Positions 34,705 to 46,085 of a stretch of DNA of 64,000 bases are shown here, one piece after another (the first letter of the stretch is position 1; the number at the start of each line of letters is the position of its first letter). Location of the stretch: NCBI RefSeq assembly GCF_002127325.2, contig NC_035441.2, positions 156,207,122 through 156,271,121 of the forward strand, read 5' to 3'. Under the pieces are notes generated by a model. The model was not told where the DNA came from and searched no databases. It was given only the letters and a program-made list of their open reading frames with translations. This stretch comes from Helianthus annuus. Its lineage: Eukaryota; Streptophyta; Magnoliopsida; Asterales; Asteraceae. Both the position numbers and the translations under genes were made by a program.

Positions 34705-35424
34705 TGTAACACCTCGAATTTTGTGTCCAATGATGTGTTAACACGTGTCATTTGTTTACACGTGGCATTGATATTAAATAAAGGACTAATATTGACAAAC
34801 CTTGAAAGTATATAAATTCGAGGATTATAAATGTCAAACAAGGGTAAATATACTGTATAGTAACCCTAAATGATGCTCGTGCCTTCAAACGAATAAATCA
34901 TGGATCGTACGGAAGCGAAACGCGGAAGAAAGTGAGAGATTACAAGCTACATGGGTTAACTGTGTCAACATGTTTAATTATACCTCTGAGTGACCCTTTA
35001 ACATTCCCGAGGCTTTGTAACAGTATAATACACTCACTGGAATACAATATATAAATTTCGCGAAGTTCCGTTTTAAAACGAGAAAGTTATGATCAAATTC
35101 GTAGGAGAAGGGTTAAAAGCATCAATAATATAAATTAAGGTTTTCCGGATAATAAATAAATTAATCGGAGGCTTAACGATGAGGGTAAATAACGCAAGGT
35201 CCTTAACTGTAAATTAACCGAGGGCCGATTCGCAAAGTTACCCCTTCAAACCCGAAAGGTCAGGTAATTAATTACCAAGATTTTATAATCATTACTAAAA
35301 GATTTAAAAAGATTTATTTTAACCCCTTATGGACCGTAAAGGGTATGCCTTACGGACCGTAAGGAGGGGGAATGATTGCTGATGATCCGCCTATGGCTTA
35401 CGGACCGCAAGGCCGAAGCCATAC
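34705..35424 (+). repeat. 3' LTR of element D, first piece
   Basis: It begins TGTAACACCTCGAATTTTG and is interrupted after the target bases catac by element E. It continues at 49621 (49616-49620 is the second target copy). Confidence 0.9.
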
Positions 35425-38400
35425 TGTCACACCCCCATTTTCCACGTGTCACCGGTGGGCCCGGTGTGGGGTACAGTGACGTAGTTGGCATCGTCATAGA
35501 CAAACAACACAATATAATAATGCACAGCGGAAGCAGAATAGAAACATTTCAACTTTATTTAAAGTGCAATAATAAATATCACAGTCGTTGAAATGGATCC
35601 ACAGGCGGATCAAATAAAAAATAGAAATAAATAGTTCAACAGATAAATGTCGTCCGAGTTTGCGAGACTATTGTGGACGCTCTCTAGGAAACAGCCAGCC
35701 TATTTCCGTATAGTACCTGCACTTAATCTTTTGGGAAAAATACGTCAGTTTACACTGGTAAATACAAATCGACTGACTCATTTTGAAAATGATTTAAAAT
35801 TTATTTAAATGCACAAGGCATAAATATTTTATTAACTTGGGATAATTATAAAATATAAACTTGTGAACGATTTACATGCACTTATATCTCTGGTGGCCCG
35901 GGATCTACTGTCCGGGCTAGAGATTTAATTGACACACCACATTAAAGAGTTATACACGACGGGTGTACGCCTACACCCCGTGCTCTGGTCGTGGCCATCT
36001 CGTAAGATAATGCCAAGGATATCCGGGACACGGTCAATAACCCCCCAAAGCCTTTAAGTAAGACAAAACTGTTTAAACGAAGTCGCACAAGCTATTCAAG
36101 ACTGTACACCTATAAGGCGCAGGACTTGTGCGCCCGATCAAGCGGTATTTTAAATACCGTACCCCAAGCCCGTATAGGGAAAATAAGTCAAAATGTATTT
36201 ACCTGAGCAAGTATAAGTCACAAACGATAAGTGGTGGTAGCTTTTACCGGGCTTCCTAATCTGGAACAAAGGTTTATAATTAACCTATTAGATTCCTAAC
36301 GGCCTTTTATTTAAGCTTAAGCTTTGACCGGTTAGTTTTAGGAGTGATACGGTTTACGCACGATTAAGCGAAAGACCGGATAGAATGTGATTTAGACCCG
36401 ACAAGTTTGAATACTTGTATAATATGGGTATACTAAATACATTCTGGATTTTGAAGCAAAAACGATATCGTTTGACCCGTTTCGGTCAATTTACGCAAAC
36501 TAGTTACGTAAACCGAACCGAACGCGAAAAGGGCGATACGGGTAGCCAAAAGATTCAAATGCAAGTTCCCTGAATTAATATGCTTAGAATATGATATTAT
36601 ATCAGTAAGTTATGTTCTATATTGCCCGGGATAATTTTAAACTCTATTTATGCCTTAGAAGGGCATTTTGGTCATTTAAAAGATAATAAAAGGGTAAAAT
36701 TAGAAATCTGAGTTTCGGGTCTGGTTCATACAGTAAATATACTTAATATAACATATTATATCAGTGGGGTATGACCCATATATCAAATATATCATTTAAA
36801 ACCAAACTATGCACCGTAGGGGCAATTTAGTAATTTCACAAGGGCTAAAAATGCCAAAACTGGAAACCTGAGTTCAAAATATCATACTTACTGTTATTAT
36901 ATGAAAATATGTGATTTACATCAGTAGGTATAAGTTTTATAGGTTTAAAACAAGTACAACGCTTACTATGCGCTTAAAACGCTAAAATATGATTTAAGGG
37001 CGTTTTCGGGTTTTTAAGTAAAATCTGAGATTTTTATATTTCCAGAAGTCTTATAATAATTTATTCATCATACAAAATCAGTAGAAAAAGGTTTCGGGTC
37101 AAAAGGATGTGTAAAACTCCTTTTATGGCTAAAACGGTCAAAACCGACATAAGCCGAAATGACTAGGCGATCTAGGATCCGTTCAGCCAAAAATTAATTA
37201 AAAATCATCAAAATTCCCAGAATATTATAATACATCAGTTGGTAAAAAGTTTTGTACCAAAACGTGGCCAGAAACGGGTCCTATGCGAAAAGGACCGTTT
37301 ATGTAAATTTATAATATAGTTTTACGCTAATGGCCATAACTCACAATCTGGACCACCAACTGATCCGAAACTTTCGGTGCAAGTTCATATATTAGAAATA
37401 AAGATTTCTATCCTTTCACTTTTCCAAAAATCACGTTTTAAATCAAAAAGGGCAAAATAGTCAACTTTATGCATAAATCGGAAACAAGCATTCGAATAGG
37501 CTAAGCATAGACTCAATCAAAGAAAATTCCAGAAAGTTTAACTAAAATAAAAATAGTCAAAAATACTTTCCAATACAGATCTCGAACATGCATGTACGAA
37601 TCCGAATCGATAGTCTACGAAATAATCGTTTTACAAGACTTTCGGTTCCGATTCGTGGCTATACTATAGATTGTCGAGTTGATGATGATTAAAACACATT
37701 CTTATATGTATTACAAGTTATTTATGATGATCAATCAGGTTGCATGTCATCTATATCATTAATCATGTCATTTTTCACAAAAATCGCTTCTGTTGACTTT
37801 TTAGAAATAGGTTTGACTCGACATTAAGCATGCATGTAGTGGGAATCAGTTAGTACCCTTTAGAGGGTTTATTTCCCACATAAATACTAATCTATAACAA
37901 GTTTCAATTCGAGAAATTACTGAAAGAAATCCGTTTAATCAGAAAGTCAAAGGTTATGAACACCCAGTTTGACTTTTAGCAATAACCAAAGCAAGAACGG
38001 ATTAAAGAACGAATTGGATGCTTACAAGAGTCCTATAGATGTTAAATGGTCACTAGGAGTCGGCCTTGATCTTCAGAAATGCTCCAGAAAGCTTGCCTTG
38101 AAGGTTCTTGAATGTTGAGCACTTTGGTTACTATGAAAAGTGATCAAGAATGATCAATAATCTGATTTAAAGCCAGATTTTCAAGGTTCCTGTAGTAGTA
38201 GCCATGCAAGGCTTGTCATTGGTTAAATTGGAGGCAGAAACCAGCTGTTACCAACTCAAATTCGGAGCCAAATAGCTGAAAAACGAATTCTGCATCTGGG
38301 CCGGGGTCGCGGCCCGCGTAAGCCAGTCCAGGCGGGCCGCCTGGCCTTTGTTGCTGTCAAACTTTGCCACATTTTGGCAGTTTTGGTCCCTGTCTTCGCG

Positions 38401-38954
38401 ATTAATGTTTCGGCTCTTGAATTTGACTCGTAAACCTCTAAACTTGGTTTCTAAGAACCTTAGGGCTTTTACCAACATGGTAATGCCCTCGGATAACTTT
38501 GCGCTCAACCGAAAAGCCCTGAAATTCGACGTTGACGCTTCTAGTCCCTTAAGTACGGTTTTGGCCATAACTTTCTCATACGTTGACGAAACTTCATGAA
38601 ATTTTTACCACATATTCTAGTGAGTATATTTTAGCTATACAAAGCTTCGGGTCTGCCAAAAGTTCACTCAGAGGTATAAATTAAACATGTTGACACTTTT
38701 GGCCCCTATAGTTTACGATACTTCACTTTTGGGCAATTTCCGCGTCGTATGATCCATGAACCATCCGTTAAAAGTTATAAACATTATGTGGGGTTATCAT
38801 AGAGCCTATTTATCCATTGTTGACACTTTGGACCCTTACGTTCCATAGTTTTCACTGTTTGTCACTTTTAGTCCCTCTAAAGTATGTTTTCACATAACGG
38901 AACCTTATGACACGTGTCAAGACATTATTGGACGAAATTTTTCGAGGTGTTACA
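35425..38954 (-). repeat. 3' LTR of element E
   Basis: Read on the minus strand it begins TGTAACACCTCG and ends GGGGGTGTGACA. GC-rich near-palindromes lie at 38305-38342. Short frames inside it (for example 38248-38568) occur identically in the other LTR and are not genes. Confidence 0.97.
38305..38342 (-). repeat. GCGGCCCGC near-palindromes of the E LTR, copy 1
   Basis: 'ggtcgcggcccgcg' (38305-38318) and 'aggcgggccgcct' (38330-38342). The second is a perfect inverted repeat around GGCC/GGG. They resemble the F units. The same pair is at 48966-49003. Confidence 0.7.
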
Positions 38955-38970
38955 TCCTCACCCCCTTAAA
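38955..38970 (-). other. Polypurine tract of element E
   Basis: On the minus strand it reads ttaagggggtgagga, next to the LTR start, and is identical to that of D. Confidence 0.85.
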
Positions 38971-38990
38971 AGAAATCTCGACCCCGAGAT

Positions 38991-41900
38991 TTAATCAAAC
39001 AAATGGGGATATTTTTCTTTCATCGTGGATTCCACTTCCCACGTGTATTCGGGACCTCTACGGGCATCCCACTTGACCTTAACAATAGGCACGTGCTTCC
39101 TTCGAAGCTTCTTTACCTGTCGATCCTCAATCGACAAAGGTTTTTCAACAAACTTTAGACTCTCGTCTATGTGTATATCCGTATGCGGTATAACCAGTGA
39201 ATCGTCAGCGAAACACTTCTTCAAATTACAGATATGGAACACATTATGAATAGCGCTAAGTTCTTCAGGCAATTTTAACTTATAAGCGACTGCCCCGACA
39301 CGTTCGATTATCTCGAAAGGTCCTATGTATCTTGGGCTTAGCTTGCCTTTCTTTCCAAATCTCATCACACCTTTCCAAGGCGATACTTTGAGCAATACTT
39401 TTTCACCCACATCGAAGTGAAAATCTTTGCGCTTAGGATCCGCATAACTTTTCTGCCTATCCCTGGCAGCTTTCAAACGATCACGGATCTGAACGATCTT
39501 GTCTGTCGTCTCAAAGACGATATCTGGTCCAGACAACTGGACATCTCCAACTTCTGCCCAACAAATGGGCGATCTACACTTCCTACCGTATAGGGCCTCA
39601 AAAGGCGCAGCCTTTATGCTGGAATGGTAGCTATTGTTGTAGGAGAATTCAATCAGTGGTAGGTGCTTATCCCAACTACCACCTAAGTCGATCGCACATG
39701 CTCGAAGCATGTCTTCCAGAGTTTGAATAGTACGCTCACTCTGACCATCGGTCTGAGGATGATAAGCCGTACTAAAATTCAAACGAGTGCCCAACGACTG
39801 TTGGAAACTCTTCCAAAAATGTGACGTATATCTAGTATCTCTATCAGAGATAATAGATATAGGTATACCATGTAGCGCTACTATCTTATCGACGTATAAT
39901 TGAGCTAACATATCTGAGCTATACGTCTCTTTGATGGGTAGAAAATGAGCTGACTTAGTCAGTCTGTCAACTATGACCCATATGGTATCATTTCCCTTTT
40001 TCGTCTTCGGCAACTTGGTGATGAAATCCATTGTCACCATTTCCCACTTCCATTTGGGAATTTCAGGTTGCTGAAGCAAACCTGACGGCTTCTGATGCTC
40101 AGCCTTGACTTGCGCACAAGTCAAACATTTGGCCACATACTCGGCCACGGACTTTTTCAAACCAATCCACCAGTAGTTTGATTTCAAATCCTGGTACATC
40201 TTATCAGTTCCAGGATGAACTGAGTATTTAGAGCTGTGGGCTTCCTGGAGGATAACATCCCGAAGTCCTCCATATACTGGAACCCATATTCGTCCGTTTA
40301 GTCGTAGCATCCCATCTTTGTCGTGGGATAACTGCTCCTCAGTTACTCCCAATTTTTCTGCAGGATAGTTAGCTTCCAGCACAGCTTCCTTCTGTGCAGC
40401 TAACACCCTTTCATTCAAATTATTTCTAATTTCAATGCGCTTGGCATTGATTCTGATCGGTTTAACCCTTTCCTTTCTACTTAAGGCGTCGGCAACCACA
40501 TTTGCCTTGCCTGGATGGTATCTTATCTCACAGTCATAATCGTTTAAGGTTTCCATCCATCGCCTTTGTCGCATGTTCAATTCCTTCTGATTGAACAGAT
40601 GCTGAAGACTCTTGTGATCCGAATAAATTATGCACTTGGTTCCATACAAGTAATGTCTCCATAACTTCAAAGCAAATACAACCGCACCCAATTCCAAATC
40701 GTGGGTGGTGTAGTTCTTCTCGTGCACCTTTAGCTGTCGAGAAGCGTAGGCAATGACTTTGCCTTTCTGCATGAGTACACAGCCCATGCCAGTATGTGAT
40801 GCATCACAATACACCACAAATTCATCTATACCATCGGGCAACGTCAATACTGGCGCATTGCTCAGCTTCTGCTTCAGAATATCAAAGGATTCCTGCTGCT
40901 TAGGGCCCCAATCAAACTTAATCTTCTTACGGGTCAATGAGGTTAGGGGCGCAGCAATCCTTGAGAAGTTCTCGATAAATCTCCTATAATATCCTGCCAA
41001 TCCGAGGAAACTGCGAATCTCGGTAGGCGTCTTCGGCTCCTGCCAATTCATGACTGCTTCGACTTTAGCGGGATCTACTTGGATACCACGCCCGCTTACA
41101 ACATGTCCAAGGAATTGGACTTCTCGAAGCCAAAATTCACACTTTGAAAATTTGGCATAAAGCTTCTCTTGATACAGAAGTTTGAGAATACAACGAAGGT
41201 GTTTCTCATGATCAGCTTGGCTCTTTGAATAGATAAGGATGTCGTCAATGAAGACGATGACGAACTTATCCAAATAAGGTTTGCAGACGCGATTCATGAG
41301 ATCCATGAACGCGGCTGGTGCGTTAGTGAGCCCAAACGGCATCACTAGGAATTCGTAATGTCCATAACGAGTCCTAAACGCGGTCTTGTGTACGTCTTCC
41401 TCCTTGACCTTCAACTGATGATAACCTGACCTGAGGTCAATCTTGGAGAAGTAACTTGCTCCTTGCAACTGATCGAATAGATCGTCGATCCTGGGTAACG
41501 GATACCGATTCTTGATAGTAACCTTATTAAGCTCACGGTAATCGATGCACAGACGCATCGAACCGTCCTTCTTCTTAACGAACAAGATTGGCGCTCCCCA
41601 AGGGGATGAGCTAGGTCTGATAAAACCTTTAGCTAATAGATCATCCAACTGCGTCCTCAACTCCTTCATCTCCGTTGGTGCCAATCTGTATGGTGCTCTT
41701 GCTACAGGTGCTGTGCCTGGTATGATATCTATCCGAAACTCTACTTGTCTATCCGGTGGCAATCCGGGTAGTTCTTCAGGGAAAACTTCAGGATATTCCG
41801 AAATAACAGGGATATCTTCGATCTTCGGCTTCGGCTCATCAATGGTAACTTGTGCCATATAAATGACACATCCCTTCTGCATGCACCTGGATGCCTTGAG

Positions 41901-43568
41901 CATGGACACTTGCTCCGGCAATCCATGCTGGGTATCTCCTTGAATAGTAAGTGACTCACCAGACGGAGTCTTAACTATTACTTGCTTTCTATTGCACAGA
42001 ATCTGGGCTTGGTTACTCGACAACCAGTCCATGCCTATTACTATGTCGAATCCAGCTAGCTTAAAGGGAAGCAAGGATAACGGGAAGGAATGATTCCTAA
42101 TGGATATAACACATCCATCTAGAACAGTCGAGGCGGTTTCTATGGTTCCATCGGCTAGTTCCACCTCATATTTCACACTTAAGGTTTTAACAGGAAGGTT
42201 CAACAGTTTACAAAATTTATTATCCACAAACGACTTATCAGCCCCCGAATCAAACAAGACTCTAGCAAAAACATCGTTTACAAGAAACGTACCGGTAATG
42301 ACGTTATCGTCAAGGACTGCTTCCTTTGCGTCCATTTTGAAGACTCTCGCATTAGTCTTCTTCCCTTCATCAGCCTTCTTTGCAAACTTTGGACAGTTGG
42401 GCCGAATGTGCCCTTTCTCGTTGCAACCAAAACACGTTGCATCCTTCATCTTCTTGCAATCCACAGCCTTATGATCTGTGGACTTGCAGATTCCACATCG
42501 CTTCTCCGAAGACTGGGATTTTGTTTCAAACCGACACCTCCCAAAGTGGTGTCTCCTGCAAATCTTGCATCTGGGTTTTTCACCCGACTGATGATCACTT
42601 TTCTTAGACCCCGACCCTTTCCTGTGGTCGTTGTTCCCTCTATGTCGCTTTTCAGCTCTTCGTGAGGTGTCATCCTCACGTTTTCGTTTGTTCTCCTCAG
42701 AGCTCTTCATGGCTCTCAATCTAACCACGTCTTGAGTGAGGGAGAGGGATAGATCTGCTACGGATCTAAATGTAGTGGGTCTTGAAGCCTTGACGCTGGC
42801 TTTAATCTCCGGTGCCAGACCCCCAATGAATCGAGCAATTCTACGCGGCTCCGGGGTCACCAAGTAAGGCACTAAACGAGACAGCGTGTTGAACGTAGTA
42901 AGATACGTTTGACAGTCGAGGTTCTTCATGACTAAGGATACAAAATCCGATTCAATTCGCTCGACCTCGTGCTGCGGACAGAAGTTCTCTTTAATCAGGG
43001 CCACAAACTGTTCCCATGACAAACCGTACAGTGTGGCCTTACCGGCAGCTTGTAGGAGTGACCTCCACCATGCTAACGCATCTCCTTTGAATGATTGGGA
43101 CACGTACTTCACGACGTCCCTATCAGCACACCCGCTGATATCAACTACAGTGTCCATCTCGTCAATCCACGTCATGCAGTCGACGGCTCCTTTTTCCCCA
43201 GTGAAATCTCTGGGCTTGCAGGATACAAAATATTTGTACGTACAGGACCTGCTGTACGTGTCACGTTTCAGTTCAATTTCCTGCTTTGGGACGCTGCTGT
43301 GGTTGGAGGAATGATTATCATCCTCAACTTTCTTTGGCTCACTCTTTTTAGACGGCGGCTTACTATGAGCCCCAGAATGAGTCTTAGCCTTGACATGCGT
43401 CACTGAGCGGGTTCTACTCTGAGTACCACTAGATTCTTTGAACTGCCTATCCATAGCCTTGGCGACAGCATTATCTATCAGTGCTTGCAATTCTGCACCG
43501 GTAACGTGAATCTTTGCATTATCTGAGCGTTCCCCAGAATGACTGTTGGTTTCTTCCGATTTGGCCAT
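38991..43568 (-). CDS. Element E gag-pol polyprotein, intact
   Basis: 1525 codons without interruption, starting [15 protein letters not shown]. Gag core is about residues 105-290. Three CCHC-type knuckles: 334-345, 358-371 and 379-392. Protease Asp440 (DSGA). RT Asp711 in IDLRSGYHQ and FIDD 773-776. RNase H Asp922, Glu959, Asp984 and Asp1027. Integrase His1111, His1118, Cys1148 and Cys1151. Catalytic Asp1181, Asp1242 and Glu1278, with exactly 35 residues between the last two. Chromodomain-like end from about 1490. All catalytic residues I can check are present. In chromoviruses the integrase chromodomain is thought to direct insertion to marked heterochromatin, which fits this nest. The start agrees with D (MADPNG) and F (MADEGN). 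Confidence 0.97.
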   Translation of the reverse strand: MAKSEETNSHSGERSDNAKIHVTGAELQALIDNAVAKAMDRQFKESSGTQSRTRSVTHVKAKTHSGAHSKPPSKKSEPKKVEDDNHSSNHSSVPKQEIELKRDTYSRSCTYKYFVSCKPRDFTGEKGAVDCMTWIDEMDTVVDISGCADRDVVKYVSQSFKGDALAWWRSLLQAAGKATLYGLSWEQFVALIKENFCPQHEVERIESDFVSLVMKNLDCQTYLTTFNTLSRLVPYLVTPEPRRIARFIGGLAPEIKASVKASRPTTFRSVADLSLSLTQDVVRLRAMKSSEENKRKREDDTSRRAEKRHRGNNDHRKGSGSKKSDHQSGEKPRCKICRRHHFGRCRFETKSQSSEKRCGICKSTDHKAVDCKKMKDATCFGCNEKGHIRPNCPKFAKKADEGKKTNARVFKMDAKEAVLDDNVITGTFLVNDVFARVLFDSGADKSFVDNKFCKLLNLPVKTLSVKYEVELADGTIETASTVLDGCVISIRNHSFPLSLLPFKLAGFDIVIGMDWLSSNQAQILCNRKQVIVKTPSGESLTIQGDTQHGLPEQVSMLKASRCMQKGCVIYMAQVTIDEPKPKIEDIPVISEYPEVFPEELPGLPPDRQVEFRIDIIPGTAPVARAPYRLAPTEMKELRTQLDDLLAKGFIRPSSSPWGAPILFVKKKDGSMRLCIDYRELNKVTIKNRYPLPRIDDLFDQLQGASYFSKIDLRSGYHQLKVKEEDVHKTAFRTRYGHYEFLVMPFGLTNAPAAFMDLMNRVCKPYLDKFVIVFIDDILIYSKSQADHEKHLRCILKLLYQEKLYAKFSKCEFWLREVQFLGHVVSGRGIQVDPAKVEAVMNWQEPKTPTEIRSFLGLAGYYRRFIENFSRIAAPLTSLTRKKIKFDWGPKQQESFDILKQKLSNAPVLTLPDGIDEFVVYCDASHTGMGCVLMQKGKVIAYASRQLKVHEKNYTTHDLELGAVVFALKLWRHYLYGTKCIIYSDHKSLQHLFNQKELNMRQRRWMETLNDYDCEIRYHPGKANVVADALSRKERVKPIRINAKRIEIRNNLNERVLAAQKEAVLEANYPAEKLGVTEEQLSHDKDGMLRLNGRIWVPVYGGLRDVILQEAHSSKYSVHPGTDKMYQDLKSNYWWIGLKKSVAEYVAKCLTCAQVKAEHQKPSGLLQQPEIPKWKWEMVTMDFITKLPKTKKGNDTIWVIVDRLTKSAHFLPIKETYSSDMLAQLYVDKIVALHGIPISIISDRDTRYTSHFWKSFQQSLGTRLNFSTAYHPQTDGQSERTIQTLEDMLRACAIDLGGSWDKHLPLIEFSYNNSYHSSIKAAPFEALYGRKCRSPICWAEVGDVQLSGPDIVFETTDKIVQIRDRLKAARDRQKSYADPKRKDFHFDVGEKVLLKVSPWKGVMRFGKKGKLSPRYIGPFEIIERVGAVAYKLKLPEELSAIHNVFHICNLKKCFADDSLVIPHTDIHIDESLKFVEKPLSIEDRQVKKLRRKHVPIVKVKWDARRGPEYTWEVESTMKEKYPHLFD

Positions 43569-43817
43569 CGTAGCTTTAAGCTACAATAAAGGACAAGGTC
43601 TTATTTAGAACCTAACAGTATTATCGTCCTAGACGATTTATTAACCATGGTATCAAAAACCTTAGCAGTTAATTTAATAAATTCATTCAGGCTCTTATTA
43701 GCAATCAAGGAATGAAAATATATATATTGGCACCATAGGCCTAGTCACAAGGACAATCACTAAATTATAAATTTAGATTTTTATAGGACTATAAATTGTA
43801 TAATTAAACAAATAATC

Positions 43818-44039
43818 CTTTACTAGACAGAGAGTCATAAACCACAACTGTCATTATATAACATAGTTATAACCCGTAGGTATCAAGCCATTAATAGACT
43901 TGTGTACAGATAAAATCTGTAGATATTTCTTTACTAGGCAGGGAGTCATAAACCACAACTGCCACTATATGACATAGTCATAACCCGAAGGTATCAAGTC
44001 ATTAATAGACTTGTGTACAGATATAATCTGTAGATAATT
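43818..44039 (-). repeat. 111-bp tandem duplication in the E spacer
   Basis: Two copies start at 43818 and 43929 (plus-strand 'ctttactag'), with about ten differences. They lie between the extra ORF and gag; D has a different 43-bp repeat in the same interval. Confidence 0.75.
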
Positions 44040-44364
44040 TATTAAAAAGGGTGGCTTGTGTGATTCTACAGATCACGCTTGGCCAGGAATGTTAACATGT
44101 TCTCAGATGTTAACAGGGAGTTGAATCCTTTCAACCAGGTTTTACCATCAGGGCCATGCCTGTTAATAAGGCATTCAGGCTAGGTTATACCTTACTAAGA
44201 TTCTTATAAAATGGCAAATCAAATAAAAATTGATATTTTCCATTATTTTAATATTATTCATGCATATAAATAAAATGATAAATTCAAATTAACCATTTAA
44301 TTTCCACTAAAATACCAGTACATAATTGCCCTAAACGGGACTTTGAAATAACATAACTAGCATG

Positions 44365-44530
44365 AATAACATGCCCGCGCAGGGGCTAAACAAGTACAAC
44401 AATAACAAAATAAAATAAAACAAACCCACGCAGGGGTCAACAGGATAACATACCCACACAGGGGTAGAGAAAGATAGATATACCCACGCAGGGGTAGAGT
44501 ACTTGAATAAATGTCCACGCAGGGACGTGA
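44365..44530 (-). repeat. 'acccctgcgtggg' repeats after the E extra ORF
   Basis: On the plus strand cccgcgcaggggc, cccacgcaggggt, cccacacaggggt, cccacgcaggggt and tccacgcagggac recur about every 30-50 bases. The D counterpart is at 20880-20990. Confidence 0.65.
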
Positions 44531-44555
44531 GTACATGAAATGATAGTCGAAGGAT

Positions 44556-45881
44556 TCAGCGATCCTTCTTGCTCTTACCCTTGAGCAAATCGAATACCTT
44601 CTTAAACATGCCACTGGTGCGTCGGCGATCCTCTCGCATATTGTGCTGAAACTCGCGTCGCATGCTATCAATCCCCTGCAGGATCTCCTGAACCTGCGGC
44701 GGCGACATCATAGGCGCCGGTGGTGGTGGCTGGTAGTGCTGCGGCTGCGGCGGCTAGTAAGGCTGCGGCTGCGGTGGCTGCTGGTAACCCGGAGGGTAAC
44801 CAAAAGTAGATGGGCCAGCAGCCCAAGGGTCTCCAAGTGGACCACTATGTGGGAGTGAGCTGAAGTTGGCAGCTTGCCAATAAGGGTCTCCCGTGTAATC
44901 ATAACCCTGAGGGAATACCTGCTCGAACGGGTTGAACTGAGCGGCACTAGCATAAGCCGGAATCGGCTCTCCAAAATTCTGCGGCGGCAGAGGCGGGATC
45001 GGAACGGAAGTAACCTCCGATACGGGATGCTGAGACTCCCCTGTCTCAGACTCCCCGGGTAGAGATGTGTAGCGGCTGCTACTAACACGTGGAGGGGTGC
45101 CTATGCGAATCCCTCCGCACGTAGACATGCGCGCGTTCCTCCTTGGCCTCTGAGGCGGAGGAGGTAAGACTGGTGGCGGCGGTGGTGACGGAGTGATCAC
45201 GTCACGCCACAGGGCCTCAGATAGGTCCTGCGGTAGAGGCGGCTGCTGCTGGAGCTGCTGCTGCTGCGAGTGGTGCTGTGAGTGCACCGGCGAACCATGG
45301 AGCGATTGGAGCATCGGCGTACCATGGAGTGATTGAAGCATAGGAGAGTTGTGGCTAGGGGTGAAGTACCAATCATGCTGCTTGAACCTCTCCTGGAAGC
45401 TGTCCACACCATTAAATGGTGATCCTGTGTATGGCGACCCATCCGATATCTCAATCGGGTGGTTTGGTGTACCTGATGGTGGGAGCGAAGGGTCCGTCTC
45501 CTCGTCTACGTCCATCTCGTGACCACCAGAAAAGTGGTCCTCCTGTCCAAGTGGGTTATGGCCCACTGGCTCCTCCACATAAGCATTAGGGTTATACAAA
45601 CCCTGGTAGGCTGGCGCTGGATACTGCTGCGGTGACTGGTGCAATGGTATGTATGATCCAAGCGAATCATGGGGCCCGTTCTCCGAATGGGGCCCAAACG
45701 AGTGGGGTAATGACGGAGAAGTGCTCGCGGAAACCGAATGCCTAGCAGGCTCGGCAATAGACCTCCAAAGGTCGTTGGCGGCTGTGTGGTGTGTAGCAGA
45801 TGGGGCCCGCCTATGCGAGGGACCAGCCTCATGATCATGCGATGTAGGAAATCCTCCACGACCTCTCATCCTTGGCGGCAT
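44556..45881 (-). CDS. Element E extra ORF before gag, with one in-frame TAG
   Basis: The minus-strand ATG at 45879-45881 starts MPPRMRGRGGFPTSHDH and the frame is open to a TAG at 44754-44756. The same frame continues 65 more codons to a TGA at 44556-44558. This tail (VQEILQGIDSMRREF.., ending LLKGKSKKDR) matches the end of the D frame, so the full product was about 440 residues and the TAG is probably a recent C-to-T change of a Gln codon, or is read through. The protein is Pro/Gln/Ser-rich, with an RG-rich N-terminus and a coiled, basic C-terminus. No known domain recognised. It lies between PBS and gag in the same sense. Confidence 0.6.
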
Positions 45882-46070
45882 CCTGATCCTGTCAAAAATC
45901 AAACAAGTTGCACAACATATATATGAGACAATGCAATAATGAATAGAAATAATTTAAACGAAATGTTGAACATTTCCTAAGTTCTTTGTCTAGACTCGAA
46001 AATCGAGGAATGTGCAATTGTGTAACTGAGATCAAACACAAAAGACTAGTGTTTAATTCACTCAGCGTTG

Positions 46071-46082
46071 GCTCTGATACCA
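46071..46082 (-). other. Primer binding site of element E
   Basis: The plus strand reads gctctgatacca, that is tggtatcagagc on the element strand. It is three bases from the LTR end and a perfect iMet tRNA site. Confidence 0.95.
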
Positions 46083-46085
46083 ACC

